Assembly (NCBI GenBank): GCA_900319375.1
Contig: ONOI01000008.1
Coordinates: forward strand, 1-55,651
Length of the DNA: 55,651 nucleotides
Origin: an uncultured Bacteroidales bacterium
GTDB lineage: Bacteria > Bacteroidota > Bacteroidia > Bacteroidales > UBA932
Reading direction: 5' to 3'
Below, one piece after another: positions 1 through 8,049 of this stretch. Numbering within the stretch: position 1 is the stretch's first letter; every line of letters starts with the position of its first letter. The notes under the pieces are model-generated. The model made no database searches, was not told the origin of the DNA, and saw only the letters and a program-made list of their open reading frames with translations. The translations under genes and the position numbers were made by a program.

Positions 1-119
1 CCCTGACTGGACTCTCTGTTGTACTCGATAAGCTTATGGTTCTCCATAAGCGCGAGCTTCACCTCTGAGGGGCCTACTGAGACCACCAGGTCTTTTTCTG
101 ACTTTTCGTTGCTATCCAT
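1..119 (-). CDS. rng: Ribonuclease E/G, N-terminal fragment
   Basis: This is the first 39 codons of a gene that runs off the left edge. The start is ATG at 117-119. The peptide begins MDSNEKSEKDLVVSVGPSE and continues VKLALMENHKLIEYN, which resembles the beginning of Bacteroidetes RNase E/G proteins, where a short strand-rich segment (PSEVxIALLEDKxLVEL) precedes the S1 domain. Those enzymes cleave single-stranded RNA in rRNA maturation and mRNA decay. The order HU, small basic protein, rng is as I recall it from other Bacteroidales. There is no Shine-Dalgarno sequence. The start codon follows directly after a terminator-like hairpin. Only the N-terminus is visible, so the call rests on sequence resemblance and neighbours. 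Confidence 0.7.
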   Translation of the reverse strand, partial: MDSNEKSEKDLVVSVGPSEVKLALMENHKLIEYNRESSQ

Positions 120-123
120 AGAC

Positions 124-158
124 AAAACAAAAAGGCCCTTCGGATCTCCCGAGGACCT
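124..158 (-). terminator. Intrinsic terminator after the HU/COX24 genes
   Basis: Read on the minus strand, 158-133 forms a hairpin (AGGTCCTCGGG paired with CCGAAGGGCCT, imperfect) followed by a T-rich run at 132-124. It lies between the small basic protein gene and the start codon of rng, only 5 nt from that ATG. It should end the HU transcript, or act as an attenuator for rng. Confidence 0.6.
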
Positions 159-175
159 ATTGCGACACTGAAGAA

Positions 176-265
176 TTATTTCTTCTTGTGTCTGTTCTTG
201 CGCAAACGTTTTTTACGCTTGTGCGTCGCCATCTTGTGACGCTTATGCTTCTTTCCGTTGGGCAT
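176..265 (-). CDS. 29-residue basic AURKAIP1/COX24-domain protein
   Basis: This very short gene encodes MPNGKKHKRHKMATHKRKK followed by RLRKNRHKKK. It is almost entirely Lys, Arg and His. The sequence closely matches the small AURKAIP1/COX24-domain protein found throughout Bacteroidetes. Proteins of this domain family are associated with ribosomes; the bacterial member is thought to be a small ribosomal protein, but its exact role is not shown here. It lies 19 nt downstream of HU and before the terminator at 124-158, so the two are probably cotranscribed. The start is the first ATG after the HU stop, and the length matches the family. Confidence 0.8.
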   Translation of the reverse strand: MPNGKKHKRHKMATHKRKKRLRKNRHKKK

Positions 266-284
266 ATTATTAAAGATTAAAAAA

Positions 285-560
285 TTATTTGCTCACTTTC
301 TCCATGAAGCTGTCCGCGGGCTTGAAGGCCGGGATGTCATGTGCGGGGATTACGATCGTAGTCTTCTTAGTGATATCGCGGGCGGTCTTCTCAGCACGGT
401 GCTTGATAATAAAGCTGCCGAAGCCACGGAGGAACACGGGCTCATCCTTTGAAAGGGACTCGATAACACACTCCATAAATCCTTCAACGACCGACTGCAC
501 CTCAGTCTTCTCGAGACCGGTGTTCTTGGCGATCTTGTTTACGATGTCTGCTTTTGTCAT
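285..560 (-). CDS. HU family DNA-binding protein
   Basis: A 91-residue protein with the complete HU/IHF fold: N-terminal helices (TKADIVNKIAKNTGL), a central strand with the FLRGFGSF motif at about residues 43-50, the basic beta arm (KHRAEKTARD), and a C-terminal part with IPAFKPADSF. HU dimers bend and compact DNA and affect transcription and recombination. The arm tip reads VIPAHDIPAFKP, a variant of the usual NP(Q/K)TG turn. The gene is divergent from lon and is followed by the COX24-type gene. Length and start are normal for the family. Confidence 0.93.
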   Translation of the reverse strand: MTKADIVNKIAKNTGLEKTEVQSVVEGFMECVIESLSKDEPVFLRGFGSFIIKHRAEKTARDITKKTTIVIPAHDIPAFKPADSFMEKVSK

Positions 561-638
561 CTCTCTAAATATCTAATTACTAATAAATTGCTTTTATCGA
601 AAAATGGACTGCAAAAATAGATTCTTTTTTTTAGAAAT

Positions 639-646
639 CAAATATA
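639..646 (-). promoter_or_regulatory. Candidate -7 box for HU
   Basis: On the minus strand this reads TATATTTG, a match to the Bacteroidetes -7 consensus TAnnTTTG. It would give a leader of about 70 nt for HU. I see no clear TTTG at -33, so the assignment is tentative. Confidence 0.35.
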
Positions 647-652
647 GAAGTG

Positions 653-660
653 TAAATTTG
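653..660 (+). promoter_or_regulatory. Candidate -7 box for lon
   Basis: TAAATTTG matches the TAnnTTTG consensus on the plus strand and lies 75 nt before the lon ATG. The -33 region is a T-run rather than TTTG. It overlaps the HU upstream region, so the two genes would be divergently transcribed from close promoters. Confidence 0.35.
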
Positions 661-734
661 TCAGCTAACTTCTCATTGGCACAGTGATTGACCTGTAATG
701 GGAGGATTATTATAACTGACATTTTGACAATTAT

Positions 735-3134
735 ATGATAAAAGACAAGGACTTCTTCTCGCAGAATGCCGCAGAAGTGAATATTATCCCGGTAGTTTCC
801 GGTGAGGGTGTGGCGAAGATAAGCGACAGCGAGCTTCCCCCTACCCTGCCTATCCTGGCCCTTAGGGGAGCGGTTCTCTTCCCGGGAACTATCTATCCCA
901 TCACGATAGGCCGCGAGAAATCCATCAAACTGATTCAAGACGCCGAGAAACACAACTACTTCATCGGCGCTGTCCCTCAGCTGGATCCTACAGTAGAAGA
1001 TCCGGTAGAGGCAGACTTATATAACTTCGGAACAGTAGCCAAGATCCTCAAGACCCTCGAGATGCCGGACGGAACAATAACCGCAATCCTCCAGGGCCAC
1101 AAAAGGATCGAGATGGAGTATGTCATCGACTACGACCCCTACATTACCGCCCAGGTCCGTTATCTGGGAGATGTTTTGACCAAGGAGAACTCCGAGGATG
1201 TCAAGGGCCTGGCCTCTATGCTGAAGGAAAAAGCAGCTCAGATCATTTCGTCCAGCAACTTCGCTCCGAAGGAGGCGATAGCCGCGATGCGCAGCATAGA
1301 CAGTTTCGCTTTCCTGGTGAACTTCATCGCTACTACCGTAGAGGTTGAGAACTTTGCAGACAAAGCAGAGCTTCTCCAGTACGACGATGTCCGTACGAGG
1401 GCAATGAAACTCCTCGTCATCCTGGACGGCCAGCTCCAGCTCTCCAACATCAAGAACGAAATCAACCGTAAGGTAAAGAGCGAGATTGACCAGCAGCAGA
1501 GGGAATACTACCTCAACAACCAGCTCAGGACTATCCAGGAAGAGCTCGGAATGGACGAGAATGAAGAGTTCGAGAAGTTCCGCGAAAGGGCGGCTCAGAA
1601 AAAGTGGCCCGAGGAAGTTGCCAAACTCTTCGAAAAAGAACTCAGCAAGCTCGAGAAATACAATCCGAATTCTCCGGACTACTCCGTCCAGTATAACTAC
1701 CTGGAGTTTATGCTCAGCCTGCCCTGGCAGGAGATGAGTCAGGACAACCTCGACCTCAAACACGCAAAGCAGGTCCTCGAGGAAGATCACTACGGCCTCG
1801 ACACTATCAAGGACCGCATCATCGAGTACCTCGCAGTTTTGAAGCTCAAGGGGAATATGAAATCTCCTATTCTCTGTCTGTACGGCCCTCCGGGAGTCGG
1901 TAAGACCAGCCTCGGCAAATCTATCGCCAGGGCCCTCGGAAGGAAATATGTCCGCATCGCCCTCGGCGGCATGCACGACGAAGCGGAGATCAGAGGACAC
2001 CGCAAGACTTATGTCGGCGCTCTTCCCGGACGTATCCTTGGCGGAATCAACAAAGCCGGAACGTCGAACCCGGTGATAGTCCTCGACGAGATAGACAAAC
2101 TCTCGTCGGATTTCAAGGGCGACCCCAGCTCCGCACTCCTCGAGGCCCTCGACCCCGAACAGAACGGAACGTTCCACGACAACTATCTTGACATCGACTA
2201 CGATCTTTCGAACGTACTCTTCATTACGACCGCCAACAGCATCGCCCCTATTCAGCCGGCCCTGCTTGATAGAATGGAGGTAATCAATGTCAGCGGATAT
2301 CTGGCTGAGGAAAAGATAGAGATCGCGAAGAAATACCTCATCCCCAAGCAGTTGGAGATGCACGGTCTTGGGAAAAAGACCCTGAAGATCAGCTCGAAGG
2401 CCCTTAAGAAGATAATCGACGAATACACCCACGAAAGCGGAGTGCGCAACCTCGAAAAACAGATCGCTAAGATCGCCCGAGTAACAGCGAAGAAAATCGC
2501 TCTCGAAGAGGAGTATCCCAGCACTATCGAGCCCGAAAACCTGAAGGAATACCTCGGCCTGCCTACGGCAGCCCACGACCGCCAGAAAGGCAACGAAGGC
2601 CCGGGAGTCGTCACCGGCCTTGCGTGGACCCAGATGGGCGGAGAAATCCTCTTTATCGAGAGTTCCGTTTCCGAAGGCAAGGGAGTTCTGACTATGACCG
2701 GTAACCTCGGCGACGTAATGAAAGAGTCGGCCACTATCGCCTACCAGTATATCAAGGCCCATCCCGCGATGGTAGGGATGACCAGCGCCGAGTTCGCGGC
2801 CAAGGACCTCCATGTCCATGTCCCCGAAGGAGCCACCCCGAAAGACGGCCCTTCTGCCGGTATAACGATGGTCACCTCGATGGTCAGCGCCCTGCGCGGC
2901 AAGGCTATCAAGAAACACATCGCCATGACCGGAGAAATGACCCTCAGAGGAAAGGTTCTTCCGGTCGGCGGAATTAAGGAAAAGATCCTCGCCGCAAAAC
3001 GCGCCGGAGTTGAAACTATCGTCATCAGCGAGGAAAACCGCAAGGACGTAGAAGACATCAAGGAAATCTACGTCAAGGGTCTCACCTTCCACTACGTACA
3101 GACAATAAACGACGTAATAGACTTCGTATTTTGA
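735..3134 (+). CDS. lon: ATP-dependent protease Lon
   Basis: A 799-residue LonA protease, full length. The N-terminal LON substrate-binding domain (LPILALRGAVLFPGT) is followed by a coiled-coil linker, an AAA+ module with Walker A GPPGVGKTS near residue 385 and Walker B VIVLDEIDK, then the proteolytic domain with the Ser of KDGPSAG near residue 705 and the Lys of GGIKEK near 745 forming the Ser-Lys dyad. Lon is a cytosolic hexamer that degrades misfolded and regulatory proteins. It is divergent from HU, and its TGA stop overlaps the TTG start of ung, so the two are probably cotranscribed and translationally coupled. Confidence 0.98.
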   Translation: MIKDKDFFSQNAAEVNIIPVVSGEGVAKISDSELPPTLPILALRGAVLFPGTIYPITIGREKSIKLIQDAEKHNYFIGAVPQLDPTVEDPVEADLYNFGTVAKILKTLEMPDGTITAILQGHKRIEMEYVIDYDPYITAQVRYLGDVLTKENSEDVKGLASMLKEKAAQIISSSNFAPKEAIAAMRSIDSFAFLVNFIATTVEVENFADKAELLQYDDVRTRAMKLLVILDGQLQLSNIKNEINRKVKSEIDQQQREYYLNNQLRTIQEELGMDENEEFEKFRERAAQKKWPEEVAKLFEKELSKLEKYNPNSPDYSVQYNYLEFMLSLPWQEMSQDNLDLKHAKQVLEEDHYGLDTIKDRIIEYLAVLKLKGNMKSPILCLYGPPGVGKTSLGKSIARALGRKYVRIALGGMHDEAEIRGHRKTYVGALPGRILGGINKAGTSNPVIVLDEIDKLSSDFKGDPSSALLEALDPEQNGTFHDNYLDIDYDLSNVLFITTANSIAPIQPALLDRMEVINVSGYLAEEKIEIAKKYLIPKQLEMHGLGKKTLKISSKALKKIIDEYTHESGVRNLEKQIAKIARVTAKKIALEEEYPSTIEPENLKEYLGLPTAAHDRQKGNEGPGVVTGLAWTQMGGEILFIESSVSEGKGVLTMTGNLGDVMKESATIAYQYIKAHPAMVGMTSAEFAAKDLHVHVPEGATPKDGPSAGITMVTSMVSALRGKAIKKHIAMTGEMTLRGKVLPVGGIKEKILAAKRAGVETIVISEENRKDVEDIKEIYVKGLTFHYVQTINDVIDFVF

Positions 3135-3799
3135 CAGTACAGATAGAACAATCCTGGAAAGAAGCTCTGCAAAGTGAGTTCGACAAACCTTACTTTGCGG
3201 AGCTTGTCCGTTATCTCCACCAGGAAAAGAGGGCCGGAAAGGTTATCTACCCTCCCGGACCTCAGATCTTCAAGGCTTTCGAGCTTACTCCGGTAGACAA
3301 AGTCAAGGTAGTCATACTCGGCCAGGACCCCTACCACAATCCCGGCCAGGCGATGGGCCTGTCGTTCTCCGTACCGGACGGAGTCCCGGCTCCTCCAAGC
3401 CTGAAGAATATTTTTAAAGAAGCCGAAGACGATCTTGGAATCAAGATGTCCGGAAGGCCCAATCTCGAAGGCTGGGCCCGCCAGGGAGTACTGCTCCTCA
3501 ACGCAATGCTTACCGTACGCGCCGGAGAGCCTTCGTCACATAACGCAATAGGTTGGCAGCAGTTCACAGACGCTGTCATCAGCTATCTCAGCGCGAACCG
3601 CAACAATATAGTCTTTATGTTGTGGGGAAATTACGCCAGGAGCAAGGCGGCGCTTATCGACCGCTCTCGACACCTGGTTCTGGAAGCCGCACACCCTTCA
3701 CCCCTCGCCAGGGGCGCATTCTTCGGGAGCCGGCCCTTCTCAAAGGCCAACCTTTACCTGCAGAGCGCAGGCAGAGGACCGATCGACTGGCAGCTCTAG
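3131..3799 (+). CDS. ung: Uracil-DNA glycosylase
   Basis: A 222-residue family 1 UDG that removes uracil from DNA in base excision repair. The water-activating motif GQDPYH near residue 64 and the C-terminal HPSPL loop (near residue 188) are intact, and the length is typical. The most likely start is TTG at 3131, overlapping the lon stop in a TTGA arrangement; the next internal Met (in AMGLSF) is past the catalytic motif and would be too late. Its 3' end overlaps by 4 nt the convergent small gene on the other strand. Confidence 0.96.
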   Translation: MTVQIEQSWKEALQSEFDKPYFAELVRYLHQEKRAGKVIYPPGPQIFKAFELTPVDKVKVVILGQDPYHNPGQAMGLSFSVPDGVPAPPSLKNIFKEAEDDLGIKMSGRPNLEGWARQGVLLLNAMLTVRAGEPSSHNAIGWQQFTDAVISYLSANRNNIVFMLWGNYARSKAALIDRSRHLVLEAAHPSPLARGAFFGSRPFSKANLYLQSAGRGPIDWQL

Positions 3800-4017
3800 A
3801 AAAGAGTGGGGTGGAGTTCGTCCAGCCCTTCAAGCACCCTTTCCATAATCGCCTGACGGAACATCGCCGACTTGGAGGAGATGTGGTACACTTTACAGTA
3901 CTCCTCTATAGCCGCGACTTCCCTGTCGTTGAACAGGACGGTCTTACGGTGTTTGTGGCGAAGAGCGGCTCTTTCTCTTGCCAGATACAGGGGGTCGATT
4001 TTAGCGCTTGTCTTCAT
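3796..4017 (-). CDS. Small ribbon-helix-helix-like protein, function unknown
   Basis: A 73-residue basic protein. The central part (KTVLFNDREVAAIEEYCKVYHISSKSAMFRQAIMERV, here only described: a strand followed by two helices) looks like a ribbon-helix-helix fold, which is typical of small DNA-binding proteins and antitoxins. I recall similar short uncharacterised proteins from other Bacteroidales. It is the last gene of the leftward run, 6 nt after the thioredoxin-like gene, and its stop overlaps the end of ung. A role in transcriptional control is inference from the fold alone. Confidence 0.6.
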   Translation of the reverse strand: MKTSAKIDPLYLARERAALRHKHRKTVLFNDREVAAIEEYCKVYHISSKSAMFRQAIMERVLEGLDELHPTLF

Positions 4018-4023
4018 TATATA

Positions 4024-4839
4024 TTATTTGTTTTCCAATGCTTGTTCGTAGATCCCCAGCAGCTGGGCCAGAGTCTCCGGCTCCAGACGGCGGCCTTCTA
4101 TCCTGCCGTCTGTCCCTACCAGGAACATCTTGGGAGTACTGAGAACTCCGTATTGTTTCTGATAGTCGGAATCGATTTCCGGATCCCAGCAGTGGACCAG
4201 CTTGACATTGGGATTGGAGATGGTAAAGGCGGCCCTGAACTCAGCCCATTCGTCTCCATCCTGGCCCGTATAGATAAGGAACAGAGTCACGGGGAAACTT
4301 ACTTTTTCCAATACCTGAGGCAGCATGATGGAAGCTACCTTACACTTACTGCAGGAGGTATCATAGAAATAAAGAACCGAGGGAACTCCCTTCTCCGGGA
4401 CCTGAATCTTTTCGCTTCCAGTAGGAGGAAGAAGTTCAAGAATGGGAGCCTTCATTCCGAGCAGGCTATTGCGGTTGAAGTCTACAAACAGCTTTGCCGA
4501 GAAGGCAAGCCATTCGTCCGCTATCGCAATCTTTCCGCTGGCGAACCATTTATCGTAGACATAAATTGCCACCGCTTCCTCTCCCATCAGAGGGGGATTG
4601 TCCATATAGTGTTCCAGGATGCGGGTCGCGACCCACTGCCTTACCAGAGAGTCTTTACATGACTCGATCAGGAAATCACATTCCTGGAGCTTTGTAGGCA
4701 TCGCCTCATAGATCATCGCCTCATAGTACTCTCCAAGAAGGGAATCGAGCGGAGCAAGGCGGGTCGAATCCAGCTGTTGGGCTTTAACAGCGGGAGCAAA
4801 AAGCGAAAGCGCAATCAGTATGTTAATTATCCTTTTCAT
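4024..4839 (-). CDS. Exported thioredoxin-like protein with CSKC motif (DUF5106-type)
   Basis: A 271-residue exported protein. Residues 1-20 form a signal peptide (ending VKAQ). An alpha-helical region with many acidic residues follows (about 25-125), similar to the DUF5106 region found before thioredoxin domains in Bacteroidetes. A thioredoxin-like fold covers about 130-265, with YFYDTSCSKC holding the CxxC pair and a cis-Pro loop (LSTPKMFLV). It is likely periplasmic, acting in disulfide or redox chemistry like TlpA/ResA, though the partner is unknown. The start overlaps the coaD stop (ATGA), giving a tight operon with coaD and lnt. Confidence 0.75.
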   Translation of the reverse strand: MKRIINILIALSLFAPAVKAQQLDSTRLAPLDSLLGEYYEAMIYEAMPTKLQECDFLIESCKDSLVRQWVATRILEHYMDNPPLMGEEAVAIYVYDKWFASGKIAIADEWLAFSAKLFVDFNRNSLLGMKAPILELLPPTGSEKIQVPEKGVPSVLYFYDTSCSKCKVASIMLPQVLEKVSFPVTLFLIYTGQDGDEWAEFRAAFTISNPNVKLVHCWDPEIDSDYQKQYGVLSTPKMFLVGTDGRIEGRRLEPETLAQLLGIYEQALENK

Positions 4840-5309
4840 TTCTCAAACGAGGGTAATTCAACTCCTTCCGGGACGAAGAGAGACGTATCGCCGTGGTGTC
4901 TGAGAATATCGCGGACAGCGCTCGAAGAGATGTGGGCGAATTCCTGGGCAGTCGGGATTATTATAGTCTCAATTTCAGGCGCAAGCCTGCGGTTTGCATC
5001 CGCGATGCTGCGCTCCGTCTCGAAATCGAGCATGTTTCTGACTCCTCTGACTACATGTTTGATGCCAAGAGAGCGGCAGAGGTCTATAGTAAGGCCATCG
5101 TACTTTACTACGGAAACTCCCTCGAGGCCCCTTACTGCCTGCTCGATTATCTTCACTCTCGTATCGTTATCGTAGAAACCGGGTTTGTCCTGATTTACGC
5201 CCACCGCTACCACAACGGAGTCGAACATCGTCAGGGCCCTCTTCAGAATATTGAGGTGGCCTGCGGTGAAGGGGTCGAACGACCCGGGGAAGAGTGCTTT
5301 CGTTTTCAT
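4836..5309 (-). CDS. coaD: Phosphopantetheine adenylyltransferase
   Basis: A 157-residue enzyme transferring AMP from ATP to 4'-phosphopantetheine, the penultimate step of coenzyme A synthesis. The nucleotidyltransferase signature PGSFDPFTAGH is at the N-terminus, and the C-terminal ISSSAVRD matches the second ATP-binding motif (ISSTxVR). I start at 5309 rather than at an upstream in-frame ATG because MKTKALFPGSFDP is the normal family N-terminus and this ATG overlaps the lnt stop in an ATGA arrangement. The gene also overlaps the next start by 4 nt. Confidence 0.96.
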   Translation of the reverse strand: MKTKALFPGSFDPFTAGHLNILKRALTMFDSVVVAVGVNQDKPGFYDNDTRVKIIEQAVRGLEGVSVVKYDGLTIDLCRSLGIKHVVRGVRNMLDFETERSIADANRRLAPEIETIIIPTAQEFAHISSSAVRDILRHHGDTSLFVPEGVELPSFEK

Positions 5310-6967
5310 TTCTTTCTTATAAACAGTCTTACGATGAGGGCAAGCGCCATCAAGACGAATACAAATGTACAAAGTCTGCCGACAATATCACCATAGCGGA
5401 CGAAGAAAGTCTCGTACGAAGTCAGGTTCACCCTGCCGTGGAGCAGGTACGGAACCCACCACCCGGACTGCTCTACTATCTCACCGCGCTGGTCGATGAA
5501 GGCGGAGATTCCGGTATTGGCGCAGCGGGCTATGTCGCGCCGCAGCTCGATAGCCCTTAGGCGGGAATAGCTGAAATGCTGCCTGTAGCCCGGGGTATTT
5601 CCCCACCATCCGTCGTTGGTGATTACCGAAATCAGGGTCGCGCCTTTCTGGACATAACCCCTACACCACTCCGGGTAGATAGACTCGTAGCAGATCGGCA
5701 CTCCTACCGGTACACGGCGGATGACATTGCCCTGCCCGTCGTACTCGCGGGCCTCAAGGTTCCGGGCCTCGCCCTGGATAACGCAGCGGCCCATCAGTCC
5801 GCCGGGGGCTCCGAGCAGATCGCTCAGCCAGTCGTCGAACGGAACGAATATCTTCGGGAAGGGAGTAAGCTCGGTACCTACAACCAGTTTGCTCTTATCG
5901 ACCCTGTCTTCCCTGCCGGTAGAATCGGTCATGAAGGCGGAGTTATAGTTCAGATACCAGACATCGTCGCGGGTCTTACGGGCGAGGATGTTGGGCTTAG
6001 CCGCAGTAGGGAAAGCTTGGTGGGTCGAGGCTCCAAAAAGGAGATTGACGTCCGGATACCTGCGGACCATCTCGCTGAACGTACGCCAGGTAGGCGAATA
6101 ATTCATATTACCGATCCAGATATCGGAGGTAAAGGTCTCCGGAAGGACCATCAGCGCCATCTCGGAAGGGTTGGTACGCGAGCCGAGTTCCTTTTCGAAC
6201 AGGCCGGTCACCTGGGCGTTCTGTTCCCGCTGGGGGACGGCGCGCTGTTTCTGCCATGGATCGAAGTTGGACTGGGCCATCACTACATCGAGAGTTCCGG
6301 CGTCCGAGCGCTCTTCATAGCCCCGGTAAATTACGGCCGAAGTGACCATCGGCCCGGCAAGTACAAGCCCCAGGCCTATGCCCGCTGCCCAACGGGCCTT
6401 CGGGGTCCAGCGGTCCCACCACCCGTTCGAGAGGGCGACCATCAGCCCGAAGACGCCAAGGTTTACGGCCCATACCCACAGCGAGCCGCCGAGCATGCCC
6501 GTCCACTCGTACCACTGAATCAGGCGGGTCGAGCGCGCGAATGCGTTTCCGAAGCAGAGCCATGGCCAGCTGATCTGGGCCTGAACGAGGTAGAAGCGCT
6601 CCCAGGCGATCCACATCGCCGCGAGGAAAATATAGGGCAGGACGCCGGTAAAGCGCTTACGGCATACGCGGAACAGGCCGAAGATCACGGCCATCTGAAG
6701 CGCGTTCGCAAGGCTGGCGAAGATACCTCCGCCGACTGTTGCCTTACAGACCCACCATGTAGTCAGGGCGTTGAACACGACGAAGGCGGCATAATACCAC
6801 CAGAAAAAGCGCTTAATCCCGGCTCCGGAGGCGAGGCGCTCGGCGCAAAGCAGCGGCACCAGGGCCACCAGCGCGAGGACACCGACATGGGGGATGAGCC
6901 ACGGCAGGCTCATCAGTACCGCGAAGGCGAGAAGCAGCAGCGCTATCAATCGTTTTTCCTTATTCAT
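5306..6967 (-). CDS. lnt: Apolipoprotein N-acyltransferase
   Basis: A 553-residue inner-membrane enzyme that adds the third acyl chain to the N-terminal Cys of lipoproteins. Several hydrophobic segments occupy the first 200 residues and one lies at the C-terminus. Between them is the nitrilase-type domain with the catalytic triad: Glu in VLPETF, Lys in DKSKLVVGTELTPF and Cys in VPICYES. The C-terminus VRLFIRKK is a basic tail after the last helix. It overlaps the RluA-family gene upstream by 8 nt and coaD downstream by 4 nt. The many predicted lipoproteins in this window fit the need for this enzyme. Confidence 0.95.
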   Translation of the reverse strand: MNKEKRLIALLLLAFAVLMSLPWLIPHVGVLALVALVPLLCAERLASGAGIKRFFWWYYAAFVVFNALTTWWVCKATVGGGIFASLANALQMAVIFGLFRVCRKRFTGVLPYIFLAAMWIAWERFYLVQAQISWPWLCFGNAFARSTRLIQWYEWTGMLGGSLWVWAVNLGVFGLMVALSNGWWDRWTPKARWAAGIGLGLVLAGPMVTSAVIYRGYEERSDAGTLDVVMAQSNFDPWQKQRAVPQREQNAQVTGLFEKELGSRTNPSEMALMVLPETFTSDIWIGNMNYSPTWRTFSEMVRRYPDVNLLFGASTHQAFPTAAKPNILARKTRDDVWYLNYNSAFMTDSTGREDRVDKSKLVVGTELTPFPKIFVPFDDWLSDLLGAPGGLMGRCVIQGEARNLEAREYDGQGNVIRRVPVGVPICYESIYPEWCRGYVQKGATLISVITNDGWWGNTPGYRQHFSYSRLRAIELRRDIARCANTGISAFIDQRGEIVEQSGWWVPYLLHGRVNLTSYETFFVRYGDIVGRLCTFVFVLMALALIVRLFIRKK

Positions 6968-8048
6968 CTTCAGTTTCTTCAGGCATATTGCCGCAATAGC
7001 GGCGCCACTTATCCAGCAGACGGCTCATATCTTCGGGCAGAACGGAATCGAACTGGAGGAGTTTCCCGCTGGATGGGTGGACAAAGCCCAGGGTCTTGGC
7101 GTGGAGCGCCTGACGAGGGCAGATTTCAAAGCAGTTTCGGATGAACTGCTTGTACTTAGCGTAGATAGTCCCTTTACGGATCTCCATCCCGCCATAGCGT
7201 TCGTCGGCAAAGAGCGGGTGTCCGATATGAGACATATGTACACGGATCTGATGAGTGCGACCGGTTTCGAGCCTACACTCCACGAAGGTAACGTAGCCGA
7301 AGCGCTCGAGGACGCGGTAATGAGTCACCGCATGTTTTCCCTTCTCCGGGTCGTCGCATACGCGGAAGCACAGGCGGTCGTTGGGGTCGCGGCCTATGGG
7401 GGCATCTACTGTTCCTTCGTCTTCGGTTATGTTGCCCCAGACGACAGCGTTGTAGCGGCGCTCGATAGAGTGGTCATAAAACTGCTTTGCGAGGCGGAGC
7501 TGAGCCTGGTCGTTCTTGGCGACCAGCAGAAGACCGGAGGTGTCTTTGTCTATGCGGTGGACAAGGAGCCCCATCCGGCCGTCTTCGTCCATCGCGTCTC
7601 CGGGCTTCAGGCCCAGGTGGAATGCGAGGGCGTTGACAAGAGTCCCTTCGAAATGGCCGTGGCCGGGGTGAACCACCATCCCGGCGGGTTTGTTCAGGAC
7701 CAGTACATCATCGTCCTCATAGACTATATCGAGGGGAATGTCCTGAGGGAGTATCTCTACCCCGCGGCGGCGATAGGGCATCACAAACTTGATGATATCG
7801 CCCGGGCGTACTATGTAGTTTGCTTTAACCGGTTTGTCGGAGACGTGGACATAGCCTTCCTTTATAGCGAGCTGGATTCTGTTACGGGAGGTATCCTCCA
7901 TATGCTCCGACATATATTTGTCGATGCGGATGGGGGCCTGACCCGAATCCACTACGAAGCGGAAGTGTTCGAACATTTCCTGTTCGCGCCCTTCTTCCGG
8001 GATCTCGGGGTCCTCTACCTCAAAGGCATTGTCCAGCCAGTCTGCCAT
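6960..8048 (-). CDS. RluA-family 23S rRNA pseudouridine synthase
   Basis: A 362-residue RluA/RluD-type synthase. An S4 RNA-binding domain lies at about 35-95 (RIDKYMSEHMEDTSRNRIQ), followed by the catalytic domain with VLNKPAGMVVHP and the active-site Asp in HRIDKDTSGLLL. Downstream are RTHQIRVHM and the C-terminal HPSSGKLLQF typical of the RluD branch. It isomerises uridines in 23S rRNA; RluD is the best match but the exact position is not provable here. The N-terminus is an acidic extension of about 20 residues. It ends 8 nt inside lnt and starts 1 nt after the PASTA gene stop. Confidence 0.93.
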   Translation of the reverse strand: MADWLDNAFEVEDPEIPEEGREQEMFEHFRFVVDSGQAPIRIDKYMSEHMEDTSRNRIQLAIKEGYVHVSDKPVKANYIVRPGDIIKFVMPYRRRGVEILPQDIPLDIVYEDDDVLVLNKPAGMVVHPGHGHFEGTLVNALAFHLGLKPGDAMDEDGRMGLLVHRIDKDTSGLLLVAKNDQAQLRLAKQFYDHSIERRYNAVVWGNITEDEGTVDAPIGRDPNDRLCFRVCDDPEKGKHAVTHYRVLERFGYVTFVECRLETGRTHQIRVHMSHIGHPLFADERYGGMEIRKGTIYAKYKQFIRNCFEICPRQALHAKTLGFVHPSSGKLLQFDSVLPEDMSRLLDKWRRYCGNMPEETEDE

Positions 8049-8049
8049 C

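Noticed and set aside
1017-3092. Long open frame (691 codons) antisense to lon
   Set aside because: It lies fully within lon, which has all catalytic motifs. The antisense product has no recognisable domain and the frame arises from lon codon bias.
3553-4662. 369-codon plus-strand frame across the end of ung and the thioredoxin-like gene
   Set aside because: It crosses several genes with clear motifs on the other frame or strand and has no family features.
5576-7144. 522-codon plus-strand frame opposite lnt
   Set aside because: Antisense shadow of lnt and the start of the synthase gene; the minus strand carries all motifs.
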